A stretch of 64,000 nucleotides of DNA from Parazoarcus communis (GTDB taxonomy: Bacteria; Pseudomonadota; Gammaproteobacteria; Burkholderiales; Rhodocyclaceae). The stretch is taken from contig NZ_CP022188.1 in NCBI RefSeq assembly GCF_003111665.1, positions 186,001 through 250,000 on the forward strand, written 5' to 3'. Shown here piece after piece: positions 56,086 to 64,000 of the stretch. The notes beneath the pieces were generated by a model. That model did not search any database. It saw only the letters and a list, made by a program, of their open reading frames with translations, and had not been told where the DNA came from. How positions within the stretch are numbered: position 1 is the first letter of the stretch; every line of letters begins with the position of its first letter. A program made the translations under genes and the position numbers.

Positions 56086-57470
56086 CAGGATGTTGATTTA
56101 ATAGGTTTTCCAGCATCCATGCGGGTTGTGAGGCTGATATAATTACATCTGCATTAAGAAACTGATTATTCTCATGCGCGGCATCGACCATAAACAGAAC
56201 GCCCTGTTCAGCTACGTCAATATCGAAGACCGCATTGACCGGGATCATCCGTTGCGCCGGATCAAAACGCTGGCCGATATGGTTCTGCGCACGATGTCGC
56301 CGCAATTCGATGCGTTGTATGCCGATGGTGGCCGCCCGTCGATTGCACCGGAACGCTTGTTGCGGGCGTCGCTGTTGCAATGTCTGTTTTCGATTCGCTC
56401 GGAGCGTGCGCTGGTCGAGCATATCGATTTCAACATGATGTTCCGGTGGTTCGTCGGCATGACGCTGGACGAGCCGGTCTGGGATCACTCGACGTTCAGC
56501 GCCAATCGCGAGCGGCTCCTCAAGGAGAGCGTGATGCGCGAGTTCTTCGGTGGCGTGGTGGCGATCGCCGAATGGGCCGAGCTGGTGTCGGACGAGCATT
56601 TCAGTGTCGACGGCTCGCTGTTGCGGGCGTGGGCCTCGCACAAGAGCATGATGGCCCGGGACGGCTCCGACGAGCCGCCCGGACCGGATCAGGGACGCAA
56701 CCCCGAGGTGGACTTTCGCGGCAAGAAGCGCTCGAACAAGACGCACGTCTCGCGCACCGACCCGCAGGCCCTGCTCGCCAGCAAGGGCGGCGGCGTGGCG
56801 TACCTGAGCTACACCACGCATGCGTTGGCCGAGAATCGTCACGGTCTGATCGTCGATGTCCACACTACGACCGCCACCGGAACCGCTGAGCGTGAGGCGG
56901 CGTTGGTGATGGCCAGGCGCAGCATCAAGCCCGGCAATTCGGCGCACAAGCCGACGCTGGCGGCCGACCGGGGGTACGACACCGCCGAGTTCATCGCCGC
57001 GCTCGAGCCGCTGGGCATTGCCCCGCATGTCGCGGCCAAGGTCAAGGGCAGCGCCGTGCCCAATGAGGTGAAGTCGTCCCCCGGTTACGCGGTCAGCCTG
57101 CGCCGACGCAAGATGATCGAAGAGGCCTTTGGCTGGGCGAAGGATATCGGCACGCTGCGCCATGCGATGGCGCGTGGGCTGGATCGAATCCGTGCGCATG
57201 CGTTGCTCAATTTCTCGGCTTATAACCTGACGAGATTGGGCAATCTGCTGGCGCCGTAATTCGCGGGCGCCCTGGCGCCCTGCGGATGGGAAACGTTGTA
57301 GTCGAAAACCATGTCTTTGCGGCGACAGGAGCGCTGCTGATTTGCGGTAGCACAATCGACGGAAAAGTCAGCTTGAATCGGCATGATCACGGGGAAGCGG
57401 GCGATTTTCAAAGTCGATTTTTCCCAGGGGACTGGAAACCGAAGGTGAACCCGAGATTTTCAACACCCTG
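56086..57470 (+). mobile_element. IS5-family insertion sequence (1,385 bp)
   Basis: Bounded by imperfect terminal inverted repeats CAGGATGTTGA (56086-56096) and TCAACACCCTG (57460-57470), 10 of 11 bases matching, and by TTAA direct repeats on both sides. It encodes one transposase on the plus strand. It is inserted in the last codons of prsT, which reads on the minus strand. A short AT-rich lead of about 77 bp precedes the transposase start and about 210 bp follow the stop. Confidence 0.92.
56174..57259 (+). CDS. IS5-family transposase
   Basis: 361 aa, complete. The N-terminal DUF772-like part (DHPLRRIKTLADMVL, GRPSIAPERLLRASLLQCLF (20 residues), WDHSTFSANRERLL) precedes a DDE core: first Asp in SVDGSLLRAWASHKS, second in LAADRGYDTAEFIAALE, and Glu in RRKMIEEAFGWAKDIGTLRH. 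The last residues YNLTRLGNLLAP are typical of IS5 relatives. No frameshift or stop, so it is probably active. Confidence 0.94.
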   Translation: MRGIDHKQNALFSYVNIEDRIDRDHPLRRIKTLADMVLRTMSPQFDALYADGGRPSIAPERLLRASLLQCLFSIRSERALVEHIDFNMMFRWFVGMTLDEPVWDHSTFSANRERLLKESVMREFFGGVVAIAEWAELVSDEHFSVDGSLLRAWASHKSMMARDGSDEPPGPDQGRNPEVDFRGKKRSNKTHVSRTDPQALLASKGGGVAYLSYTTHALAENRHGLIVDVHTTTATGTAEREAALVMARRSIKPGNSAHKPTLAADRGYDTAEFIAALEPLGIAPHVAAKVKGSAVPNEVKSSPGYAVSLRRRKMIEEAFGWAKDIGTLRHAMARGLDRIRAHALLNFSAYNLTRLGNLLAP

Positions 57471-60271
57471 TTAAGCAACTCCGCCGCCTCTGCCTGGATA
57501 GGCGAGCCAGCTTCCAGCTTGGGCATCAAAGCCTGCAGCATTTTTTTCGCATCAGCCTTGCGGTCAAGCCTGGCGTAGGTTTTTGCCAGATTCAACCGCA
57601 GCGTTGCGATGTCCGGCGCAAGGGATACGGCACGCTCAAGGTTGGCCACCCCCTTCTCGGTCTGCCCAGCGTCAACCTGGATCATCCCGATCGTATCGAG
57701 CACCACCGGATTGTCCGGTGCAGCCGCCAGCGCCTGCTCGGCATAAGCCATTGCCTGCCCATCCTTTGCGGCTGCTGCGGTCCATGCAAGATTGTTCAGA
57801 ACCAGGGCATTGCCGGGAGAAAGTTCGTTCATCGTGCGGAACAACTTCAAGGCATCACCATAACGTTTCTCGCCGAGCGCACGTTCAGCCATATACCCAC
57901 GCGCAACGAGATCGTTTGGCTCGGCACTCAGCCACTCGCTCATCACCTTGTCTGCTTCGGCCTTGCGGGAGCTTCGCGTCAGCGCAGAATGAAGCTTGTT
58001 CACCAACTCACCACTCTTGCCGCGATCCAGGGCCTTGCGGTAGGCAGCGGCAGCCTCTGCCCATTTCCCGTTGCTGCCAAGCACATCACCCTCAAGCGCA
58101 TATCCGACCGCAACAGTCGACTGCTGCTTCTGAACCGTCTTCGCCGTTTGCAAGGCTGCATCCCGGTCACCACGAGACATCTGAATGGCAAACAGTCGTT
58201 GCTGAGCCTCAAGCAAGTCGGGTTTCAGTGCGAGGGCCTTGCGCAGACTCTGCTCCGCCGCACCGTAATCCTTGCTCTGTCGCTGTGCATCCGACAGCAG
58301 AACCAAAGGCCCGGGAGACTGCGGGGCGAAGCTGCTCAGTTTGTTCAACGTGGCAATGGCTTGCTGCACCTCTCCCGCTGCCATCTGAGCACGCGCGAGC
58401 GCCTCGATCGCACGCGGGTCGGAAGCGTGCGCAGTCGATGCCTGCTGGGCGACCGTCATGGCTTTTGCCGGCTCACGCGCCCTCAGGAAGTGCTGAATCA
58501 GGGCAAGTTGAGGCGGCAACAGCCCGGGGCCGGCGGCCGCTGCGCGCTCGAGGCTGGTCAGAACCTCTTTCGGGTCGGATCCGGTTGCACTCTGAATGTC
58601 CGCATAAGCTAACAGCGCCTCAACGTTCTCCGGAGTGGCCTTGATAATGCGCTCGAAGCGCCCCTTCGCGACGTCAGGCTTCTTGTCCGCAAGATCCAGG
58701 CGCGCCAGATTGATGGCAGCCGCGAGAAAACCGGGTTGAAGCTCAAGTGCTTTGTCGAAGGCGAGACGCGCACCGGCAACGTCGCGTTTCGCAAGAAGGA
58801 TTCCGCCCTTCAAATTATATGTCTGTGCACTATTCGGCTGTTTTTGCTCCAGTACCTTCTGGGCATCAAGCGCTCGGTCAAATTCACCGCTGCGCATATG
58901 CGCAAGAATCAACGCAAGGTCTGCCTGCCCGGAGCTCTCATCAAGCGCAGAAGCAGCCTCAAGGTCGGCGTATGCGCGTGCCACGTCGCCACCAGCCAAG
59001 CGGGCAACCCCAAGCCGGGCCCGTGCGCGAGCGTCGTCAGGGGACCCCTGTGCCGATTTAGCAAGGAACACCTCAGCCTTCTCGTAGTCCCCGTTGGCAA
59101 GATAGATCTGTCCGACAAGACCAGCCAGAGCAGCATCCAGACTCGGCGAGGCCAGCAGGGGTTGAATGATCTCGAGCGCACGAGATGCTTCGCCCGTTGC
59201 AAGGTGGGATGCTGCAAGCAACCTGCGAGCGAGAGCTTGCCTTGGCGCTCGGGCAACTACCATGGATAGATGCGGTCTTGCCTGTGTATGTTCGTTCATG
59301 CGAACCAGCACCGAACCTGCCAACAACCTTGCCGGCAGGAACTCCGGTGCGTTCTTCACGACTTCCAGAATTTCATCACGCGCCTCAGGCAGGCGACCGT
59401 TGCGAAAGTCGAGAAACGCCTGCACGTATCTCGTAGAAGGATGCTTGGGGGCAATCTTCTTCATCGCCTCCAGCTGCGTTGCCGCCCCTTCGAAATCGTT
59501 CTGCCTGAGCATGAGCGACACCAAGGCGAAATTCTGGCTGACCGAATCCGGTTCCGCCTTGACTGCCGCCTTGAGCGCGGTTACTGCCGCCGCCTCATTG
59601 CCTTGCGCCATCATTACGTCGGCGAGCAAAACGTGTGCCTCAGCCAGGTCCGCCCTGCGTGCAATCACCGACTCAGCCTCAGCGAGTGCGCCGGGCGCAT
59701 CGCCGGAGAAGAGCTTGGCACGCCCAAGACCGACGCGGGCAAGATCGTCTTCGGAATTCAACTCAAGCGCGCTCTCAAACGCCTTGCGAGCCTTCGGCAC
59801 ATCGGCTTTTACCAGGTGTGCCTCCCCCAGAACGCCAAGCAATTGGGCCTGCGCATTCGTGTCCGTCAACGTCGTAGAGCCGAAGTCTTTTAGTACTCGA
59901 TCAACCTCGGCAGAGCTCAACAGCGCGCGAGCGAGCAAAGGCGTAACCGTATCGGCCGGATAACCGTACTGCAGCGCACGCTCAAACTCTTTCACTGCGC
60001 CCAGCATGTCCCCTTGTTCAAGATTGATCTTACCCAGTAGGTAGCGCCCCTCGGCCAGACTTCCGTCTTCCTGCAGCGCGTTCTTGAGCTGAATGACTGC
60101 AGCATTCAAGTCATCCTTCGCCATATAGCTCTTTGCCGACTCAAGCATCGCCTCTGGACTATCGGCACACCCCGCCAGCAACACGGCAGAAACGAGCATG
60201 GTGACGGCACGGCGGGCATGTTTAGGCCACTTGGAATGACTCCGGTTAATACGCGTCTTCGACAAGATCAA
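57368..60271 (-). CDS. prsT: PEP-CTERM system TPR lipoprotein PrsT, C-terminus replaced by IS sequence
   Basis: 967 aa. Signal peptide with lipobox LLAGC (Cys35), then about 20 or more tetratricopeptide repeats covering nearly the whole protein (for example LNAAVIQLKNALQEDGSLAE, AKKMLQALMPKLEAGSP). It fits the PrsT/TIGR02917 family of exosortase-linked outer-envelope scaffolds. The IS5 element entered just before the stop: the present frame reads AELL followed by 34 residues encoded by the IS end. If the element and one TTAA are removed, the frame reads AELLKTL and stops, giving 936 aa. The TPR body is intact, so function may be retained. It overlaps prsR by 4 bp. Confidence 0.92.
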   Translation of the reverse strand: MILSKTRINRSHSKWPKHARRAVTMLVSAVLLAGCADSPEAMLESAKSYMAKDDLNAAVIQLKNALQEDGSLAEGRYLLGKINLEQGDMLGAVKEFERALQYGYPADTVTPLLARALLSSAEVDRVLKDFGSTTLTDTNAQAQLLGVLGEAHLVKADVPKARKAFESALELNSEDDLARVGLGRAKLFSGDAPGALAEAESVIARRADLAEAHVLLADVMMAQGNEAAAVTALKAAVKAEPDSVSQNFALVSLMLRQNDFEGAATQLEAMKKIAPKHPSTRYVQAFLDFRNGRLPEARDEILEVVKNAPEFLPARLLAGSVLVRMNEHTQARPHLSMVVARAPRQALARRLLAASHLATGEASRALEIIQPLLASPSLDAALAGLVGQIYLANGDYEKAEVFLAKSAQGSPDDARARARLGVARLAGGDVARAYADLEAASALDESSGQADLALILAHMRSGEFDRALDAQKVLEQKQPNSAQTYNLKGGILLAKRDVAGARLAFDKALELQPGFLAAAINLARLDLADKKPDVAKGRFERIIKATPENVEALLAYADIQSATGSDPKEVLTSLERAAAAGPGLLPPQLALIQHFLRAREPAKAMTVAQQASTAHASDPRAIEALARAQMAAGEVQQAIATLNKLSSFAPQSPGPLVLLSDAQRQSKDYGAAEQSLRKALALKPDLLEAQQRLFAIQMSRGDRDAALQTAKTVQKQQSTVAVGYALEGDVLGSNGKWAEAAAAYRKALDRGKSGELVNKLHSALTRSSRKAEADKVMSEWLSAEPNDLVARGYMAERALGEKRYGDALKLFRTMNELSPGNALVLNNLAWTAAAAKDGQAMAYAEQALAAAPDNPVVLDTIGMIQVDAGQTEKGVANLERAVSLAPDIATLRLNLAKTYARLDRKADAKKMLQALMPKLEAGSPIQAEAAELLNRVLKISGSPSVSSPLGKIDFENRPLPRDHADSS
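57471..57474. repeat. Target-site duplication TTAA, right copy
   Basis: TTAA directly after the right inverted repeat; it lies inside the Leu-Leu-Asn/Lys codons of prsT and marks where the element entered. Confidence 0.85.
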
Positions 60272-61626
60272 TTCTCCTTCTTCAATCCGAAACGATTCAT
60301 GAGATCGTAAAGCGAGGGGCGGCTGACGCCGAGCACTTCAGCAGCTTTTGCGATGTTGCCGTTGGTTCGGGCGATGACGCGCACGACCGCCCGGCGCTCT
60401 GCCTCGTCCCTGACCTGCCTGAGGTTGAGCATCTCAAGATCCTCATCTGCACTCTCCAGACCAAGGTCCTCTGCCGTGATCCGGTTGCCGTCAGCCATGA
60501 TCACCGCGCGTTTCAGGCAATTCTCAAGCTCCCGCACATTGCCAGGCCATGCATGAGCCTCAAGAGCGGGAATCGCATCCTCTGCCAGATGCATGCTTCC
60601 ACGGCCGTTCTCGGAGGCGAAGCGCTGAACGAAAGCATGCGCAAGCAGAATCGCATCCCCTTCGCGCTCACGCAGCGGCGGGATATCCACCACGATCTCG
60701 GCAAGTCGGTAATAGAGGTCCTCGCGAAACAGCCCGGCCTCGATCTGAGCCTTCAGGTCGCGATGGGTCGCACAGACGACACGCACATCGACCGGGATCT
60801 CCTGGCGCCCACCGATGCGTTCGATGACCCGTTCCTGCAAAAACCGCAGGAGTTTCGCCTGCAGTGGCATTGGCAAATCGCCAATTTCGTCAAGAAAGAG
60901 CGTGCCTTTATGAGCGGTTTCAATCTTCCCCGGCGTCTGCTTAGCCGCGCCGGTAAAGGCTCCTTTCTCGTAGCCAAAGAGTTCGCTTTCGAGCAGGTTC
61001 TCTGGAATCGCAGCGCAGTTGATCGCTACAAAACGCTCCTTGGCGCGAGGCGACATCGTATGCAGGCCGCGGGCAAGCACTTCCTTGCCGGTACCGCTTT
61101 CTCCGAGCAGCGCCACTGTTACAGCAGCAGAGGCAACCTTCTCGATCATCCTGCAGACCTTCAGCATCCCTGGATCGCGCGTCAGCAGCCCGGAGAGCGG
61201 CCCCGTCTGACTCTCGCGAAGTCGGAAATTCTCTGCCTGAAGGTCATGAAGCCGAAACGCACGCTCAATGGTCAACGCGAGCAACTCGGGCTCGAAGGGC
61301 TTGCCGAAGAAATCGTACGCCCCCATGCCCACCGCACGCACCGCGTTTTCACGGTCGTGCTGCCCTGTGAGCACAATGACCTTGGTGTCGGGCGCCAGCG
61401 CCAGCATTTCGGCAAGGAGCGCAAAACCTTCGGACACATCATCGGGAGCGGGAGGCAGACCAAGGTCCATGGTCACAACGGCGGGTTCATGGCGACGCAA
61501 TTGCGCAATCGCGCTCTCCCGATCGTTGGCCACAACCGTCTCGAAACCGTCGAACGCCCAGCGCATCTGCTTCTGCAGGGCCGGGTCGTCTTCAACGATC
61601 AGTAAGGTTCGCTGCTTCTCAGCCAT
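60268..61626 (-). CDS. prsR: PEP-CTERM system sigma-54-dependent response regulator PrsR
   Basis: 452-aa NtrC-type activator. The receiver has Asp54 in VVTMDLGLPPA as phosphoacceptor and Lys109 in FFGKPFEP. The AAA+ domain has Walker A GESGTGKEV (residues 175-183), the sigma-54-contact loop GAFTGA (222-227), Walker B GTLFLDEIGDLPM and the arginine-finger region. A Fis-type helix-turn-helix closes the protein (GNIAKAAEVLGVSRPSLYDL, 20 residues). It is the TIGR02915 family. PrsR should drive sigma-54 promoters of PEP-CTERM genes, such as that at 35905-35920. It overlaps prsK by 8 bp and prsT by 4 bp. Confidence 0.95.
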   Translation of the reverse strand: MAEKQRTLLIVEDDPALQKQMRWAFDGFETVVANDRESAIAQLRRHEPAVVTMDLGLPPAPDDVSEGFALLAEMLALAPDTKVIVLTGQHDRENAVRAVGMGAYDFFGKPFEPELLALTIERAFRLHDLQAENFRLRESQTGPLSGLLTRDPGMLKVCRMIEKVASAAVTVALLGESGTGKEVLARGLHTMSPRAKERFVAINCAAIPENLLESELFGYEKGAFTGAAKQTPGKIETAHKGTLFLDEIGDLPMPLQAKLLRFLQERVIERIGGRQEIPVDVRVVCATHRDLKAQIEAGLFREDLYYRLAEIVVDIPPLREREGDAILLAHAFVQRFASENGRGSMHLAEDAIPALEAHAWPGNVRELENCLKRAVIMADGNRITAEDLGLESADEDLEMLNLRQVRDEAERRAVVRVIARTNGNIAKAAEVLGVSRPSLYDLMNRFGLKKEN

Positions 61627-63703
61627 GCTGACTGACCACTCCCTGATCTTCAGTGGAACTGCCCCGGATCATCCGCGGCAAGACTATGGTGACGCAGGTG
61701 CCGACCCCCTCCTCGCTTTCGAAATGGACGTCCCCACCCAACTCCCTGATGTACTGCCGGGTCTCATACACACCGATACCCATACCGCTCGTCTTGGTGG
61801 TTTCGAAAGGCCGGGCAAGGCGGTCACGAAGAAAAGCCTCCGACATGCCGCGCCCGGAATCCTGCACGACGATCCTGATTCTATCGTCATCACCCTCATC
61901 CAAACGGACTATTACCTTACCATCCTCCGGAGTCGCCTCAAGTGCATTTTGCACGATATGCCCAATCACTCTCTCAAGTCGCTCGGGGTGCGCGCCAACC
62001 GACCAATCGCCACCCGGTGGGAGCAAGAGTTCGACGTGGGGCAACTGTGCCCGCCGCCGCCGACAAATCGCCTCCAGCGTTGAAGTGACGTTAACGGTTC
62101 GCGTCGGGTCGATTGAGCGCTTCTCCTGCAATTGCGCCATCAGCCCTCGCATGCGCGCTTCAACATGCGCCACAGTCTCCAGCATGTCATCCTGAAACTC
62201 GGGATTGTGACGGTGGCGCTCAGCGTTCTTCAGCATCAACGAGAGCTGGGCAACGAGGTTCTTCAGGTCGTGAACCACGAAGGCCGACATGCGATTGAAC
62301 GACTCGAACTTCCGCGCTTCGAGCAAAGCCTCCGCTGACTGCATCCGCGCCAGATAACTCGCGGCCTGACGCTGTGCGGTCTTGAGCAGGTCCAGCACCT
62401 CCCAATCGACATCGAAACGCGCTCGGGGTGCGCTCAGAACGAGGAATCCCGCCAGATTCCCGCCACTCTTAAGCGGAATCAGCAACCAGGCGTCAGGAAA
62501 CAGCGCAAGCCACTCCGGCAGCACAAGCCCCTTGTACACGGCCGGACTGGAGCGATACTCTTCAAGATTGATCACCCACTCGCGCTCATCAAGGAACCGC
62601 AGGAATGGAGATTCTGGCGGTTCGGAAACATCCACCTGAGGCTGATTCAACCTGGAGTGGACCGAAATCCGCCCATCCGCCCCCCTCAGCCACAGACTTC
62701 CCCCTGGACTCTCCACCAGATCCGACAAGGCCTTGATCACTGACTCACCGAGATCGAGCTTCCCATCGGCCGACGACAGAGCCTGGGTAAACCTGAGCCA
62801 CTCATTGCGATAGTCATAACGATAAGGAAACAGGTGCTTGTTGATCAGCACCCGCATTCGTGCACGCTGGGCGCCCGAGAAGAAGAAAATGGCCAGCAAC
62901 AGCAGTGCGGCAAACAACAGGGCAGCCTGAAGCGCACGTCCCCAGTCGCCACCGAAGTAACGGACGTAGTACCCCGCGCCTGCGACTGCCAGCAAGTACA
63001 GTCCGGCGACAGCCAACGCGGTCGAATGGAACACGGCCTCTCTCGACATCGCCATTCTCAGCGACCACGAGGACGTCCTCGCGCCCGACAGCGCGATCAA
63101 GGGCACCACCAGGGCGTGAGCCACGCCACGCACGGCCCAGACATCGGGATCGAGCCGGCCGAAAAGGAAGCCTTCCGCAAACAGGTAGAGCTCGAACATG
63201 TAACTGGCACTGAGGCCAAGGCAAAGCGGCTTGAGCCCCCAGCGCGACTCGCGGGGCATGCCTCGGTAAAGCTGTTCAACGAGCACCAATCCAAACACGG
63301 CAGCGGCAAGCGCAGCTGAGATCGTGAAGCGCAAGCCCGCGTCGGGAGGGAGCAGCTCGAACCCAGACAGAAGTACGCTGAGGAACTGAGCACCAACAAT
63401 CAGTGAAGCGCCCCCGACGGGCCATCGCACGCTTGTGGGAATGAGTGGTTTCAGCAGAATCAGCAGAAACGCGAACCAGCAAGCTGAACGAAAGACGTCA
63501 AGAACGAGCGCGAGCTGAAACAGCCAGACAGCCTGATTGCTTGCAAATGCAGTCGAAACGAGCGCCCACACAAACGATACCACTACCGCAACGAGCAGGA
63601 AGCCCCCCTTGGGAGCTCCGCGCCAGGCTGCGTAGAGGTACACGCCAAACACGAAATAAACGAGGGCCGTCAGGCCATAGCCCCACACCGCGAAATCAGC
63701 CAA
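61619..63703 (-). CDS. prsK: PEP-CTERM system histidine kinase PrsK
   Basis: 694 aa. About eight to ten hydrophobic helices (residues 5-275) form a membrane sensor, then a GAF-like domain (about 300-450), a HisKA-like helix with His478 in VVHDLKNLVAQLSLML, and the ATPase domain with N-box NALEATPEDGKV, G1 QDSGRGMSEAFL, F-box RPFETTKTSGMGIGVYETRQ (20 residues) and GVGTCVTIVLP. This is the TIGR02916 family. It should sense a membrane or envelope signal and phosphorylate PrsR, with which it overlaps by 8 bp. Confidence 0.95.
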   Translation of the reverse strand: MADFAVWGYGLTALVYFVFGVYLYAAWRGAPKGGFLLVAVVVSFVWALVSTAFASNQAVWLFQLALVLDVFRSACWFAFLLILLKPLIPTSVRWPVGGASLIVGAQFLSVLLSGFELLPPDAGLRFTISAALAAAVFGLVLVEQLYRGMPRESRWGLKPLCLGLSASYMFELYLFAEGFLFGRLDPDVWAVRGVAHALVVPLIALSGARTSSWSLRMAMSREAVFHSTALAVAGLYLLAVAGAGYYVRYFGGDWGRALQAALLFAALLLLAIFFFSGAQRARMRVLINKHLFPYRYDYRNEWLRFTQALSSADGKLDLGESVIKALSDLVESPGGSLWLRGADGRISVHSRLNQPQVDVSEPPESPFLRFLDEREWVINLEEYRSSPAVYKGLVLPEWLALFPDAWLLIPLKSGGNLAGFLVLSAPRARFDVDWEVLDLLKTAQRQAASYLARMQSAEALLEARKFESFNRMSAFVVHDLKNLVAQLSLMLKNAERHRHNPEFQDDMLETVAHVEARMRGLMAQLQEKRSIDPTRTVNVTSTLEAICRRRRAQLPHVELLLPPGGDWSVGAHPERLERVIGHIVQNALEATPEDGKVIVRLDEGDDDRIRIVVQDSGRGMSEAFLRDRLARPFETTKTSGMGIGVYETRQYIRELGGDVHFESEEGVGTCVTIVLPRMIRGSSTEDQGVVSQHG

Positions 63704-63779
63704 TACTCACTCCCTGCGCAGCCACCCCGACAGTCCCCTTGGGCCAAAGCGGGGGCCGCTCAGAAAGACATGCGAACCC

Positions 63780-64000
63780 TCAGTGTGCGCCTTCCCCGGT
63801 CAGCACGACCCGAACCGTTTCGAAGAGAACCAGCGTATCGAGCACCAGCGTATGATTCTTGACGTAGTACAGATCGTACTGCAGCTTCTGGATTGCATCG
63901 TCAACCGATGAGCCGTACTGATACCGCACCTGAGCCCAGCCTGTGACCCCTGGCTTCACGCAGTGACGAACGCCATAGAAGGGAATCTCTCTGGCGAGCT
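63780..64000 (-). CDS. Exosortase-system undecaprenyl-phosphate sugar transferase, C-terminal fragment
   Basis: Only the last 73 codons are in the window; the 5' part is beyond base 64000. The tail contains VKPGVTGWAQVRYQYGSSVD and LQYDLYYVKNHTLVLD, then FETVRVVLTGEGAH and stop. KPG(V/I)TGWAQ and the YDLYYVKN motif are diagnostic for bacterial polyisoprenyl-phosphate sugar-1-phosphate transferases, and the YQYGSS form is characteristic of the PEP-CTERM-associated EpsB-like subgroup. It starts EPS assembly on undecaprenyl phosphate. Located 76 bp upstream of prsK in the same orientation. Confidence 0.9.
   Translation of the reverse strand, partial: LAREIPFYGVRHCVKPGVTGWAQVRYQYGSSVDDAIQKLQYDLYYVKNHTLVLDTLVLFETVRVVLTGEGAH

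Overview
The window is a high-GC, densely packed proteobacterial chromosome segment. The gene set (exosortase/PEP-CTERM regulators PrsK-PrsR-PrsT, the PF10136 'SpecificRecomb' protein, glcDEF, pntAA-AB-B, pcnB-folK, hda next to an AI-2E-type permease) points to a betaproteobacterium, most likely Rhodocyclales (Thauera/Azoarcus/Zoogloea-like). This placement is inferred from gene content and protein style; no rRNA is present.

Layout. 1-4.0 kb: RND efflux permease (cut by the window edge) and its membrane fusion protein. 4.3-8 kb: purM, then AI-2E permease-hda-HAD phosphatase. 7.9-14 kb: a GpdQ-like phosphodiesterase divergent from a complete UgpBAEC-like ABC importer ending in a GlpR/DeoR-type regulator, which reads as a glycerophosphodiester/glycerol-3-phosphate scavenging module. 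14.3-20.8 kb: pcnB-folK, a DUF486 protein, a small exported protein, the three-gene proton-translocating transhydrogenase and a PP2C phosphatase. 20.9-25.7 kb: glycolate oxidase operon (GntR regulator-glcD-small membrane ORF-glcE-glcF), divergent from a SulP transporter. 27.6-30.7 kb: rplU-rpmA with a clear sigma-70 promoter and terminator, then obgE and proB.

30.9-41.5 kb is the accessory highlight. A tightly coupled operon encodes a WbpG-like PP-loop ATPase, an AMP-forming acyl ligase and an NAD(P)-dependent thioester-type reductase. Next come a PEP-CTERM surface protein preceded by a near-consensus sigma-54 promoter, a VAO-type flavin oxidase, and an operon with two MacB/LolC-type permeases (no ATPase beside them) and a PEP-CTERM/exosortase-associated acyltransferase of LuxI-like type. 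The grouping suggests an uncharacterised acyl-metabolite or surface-modification pathway tied to the exosortase system.

41.6-52.9 kb: prpE, a response regulator with a degenerate GGDEF domain, acuI, an HDOD protein, lemA with a GIDE/EF-hand membrane protein, uup, the SpecificRecomb protein and tRNA-Arg(CCU). 52.9-64 kb: serine protease, lytic transglycosylase and UDP-HexNAc dehydrogenase, then an IS5-family element inserted in the last codons of prsT, followed by prsR, prsK and the C-terminal end of an exosortase-type sugar transferase. PrsK/PrsR is a sigma-54-dependent two-component system and is the obvious candidate regulator of the sigma-54 promoter at 35.9 kb.
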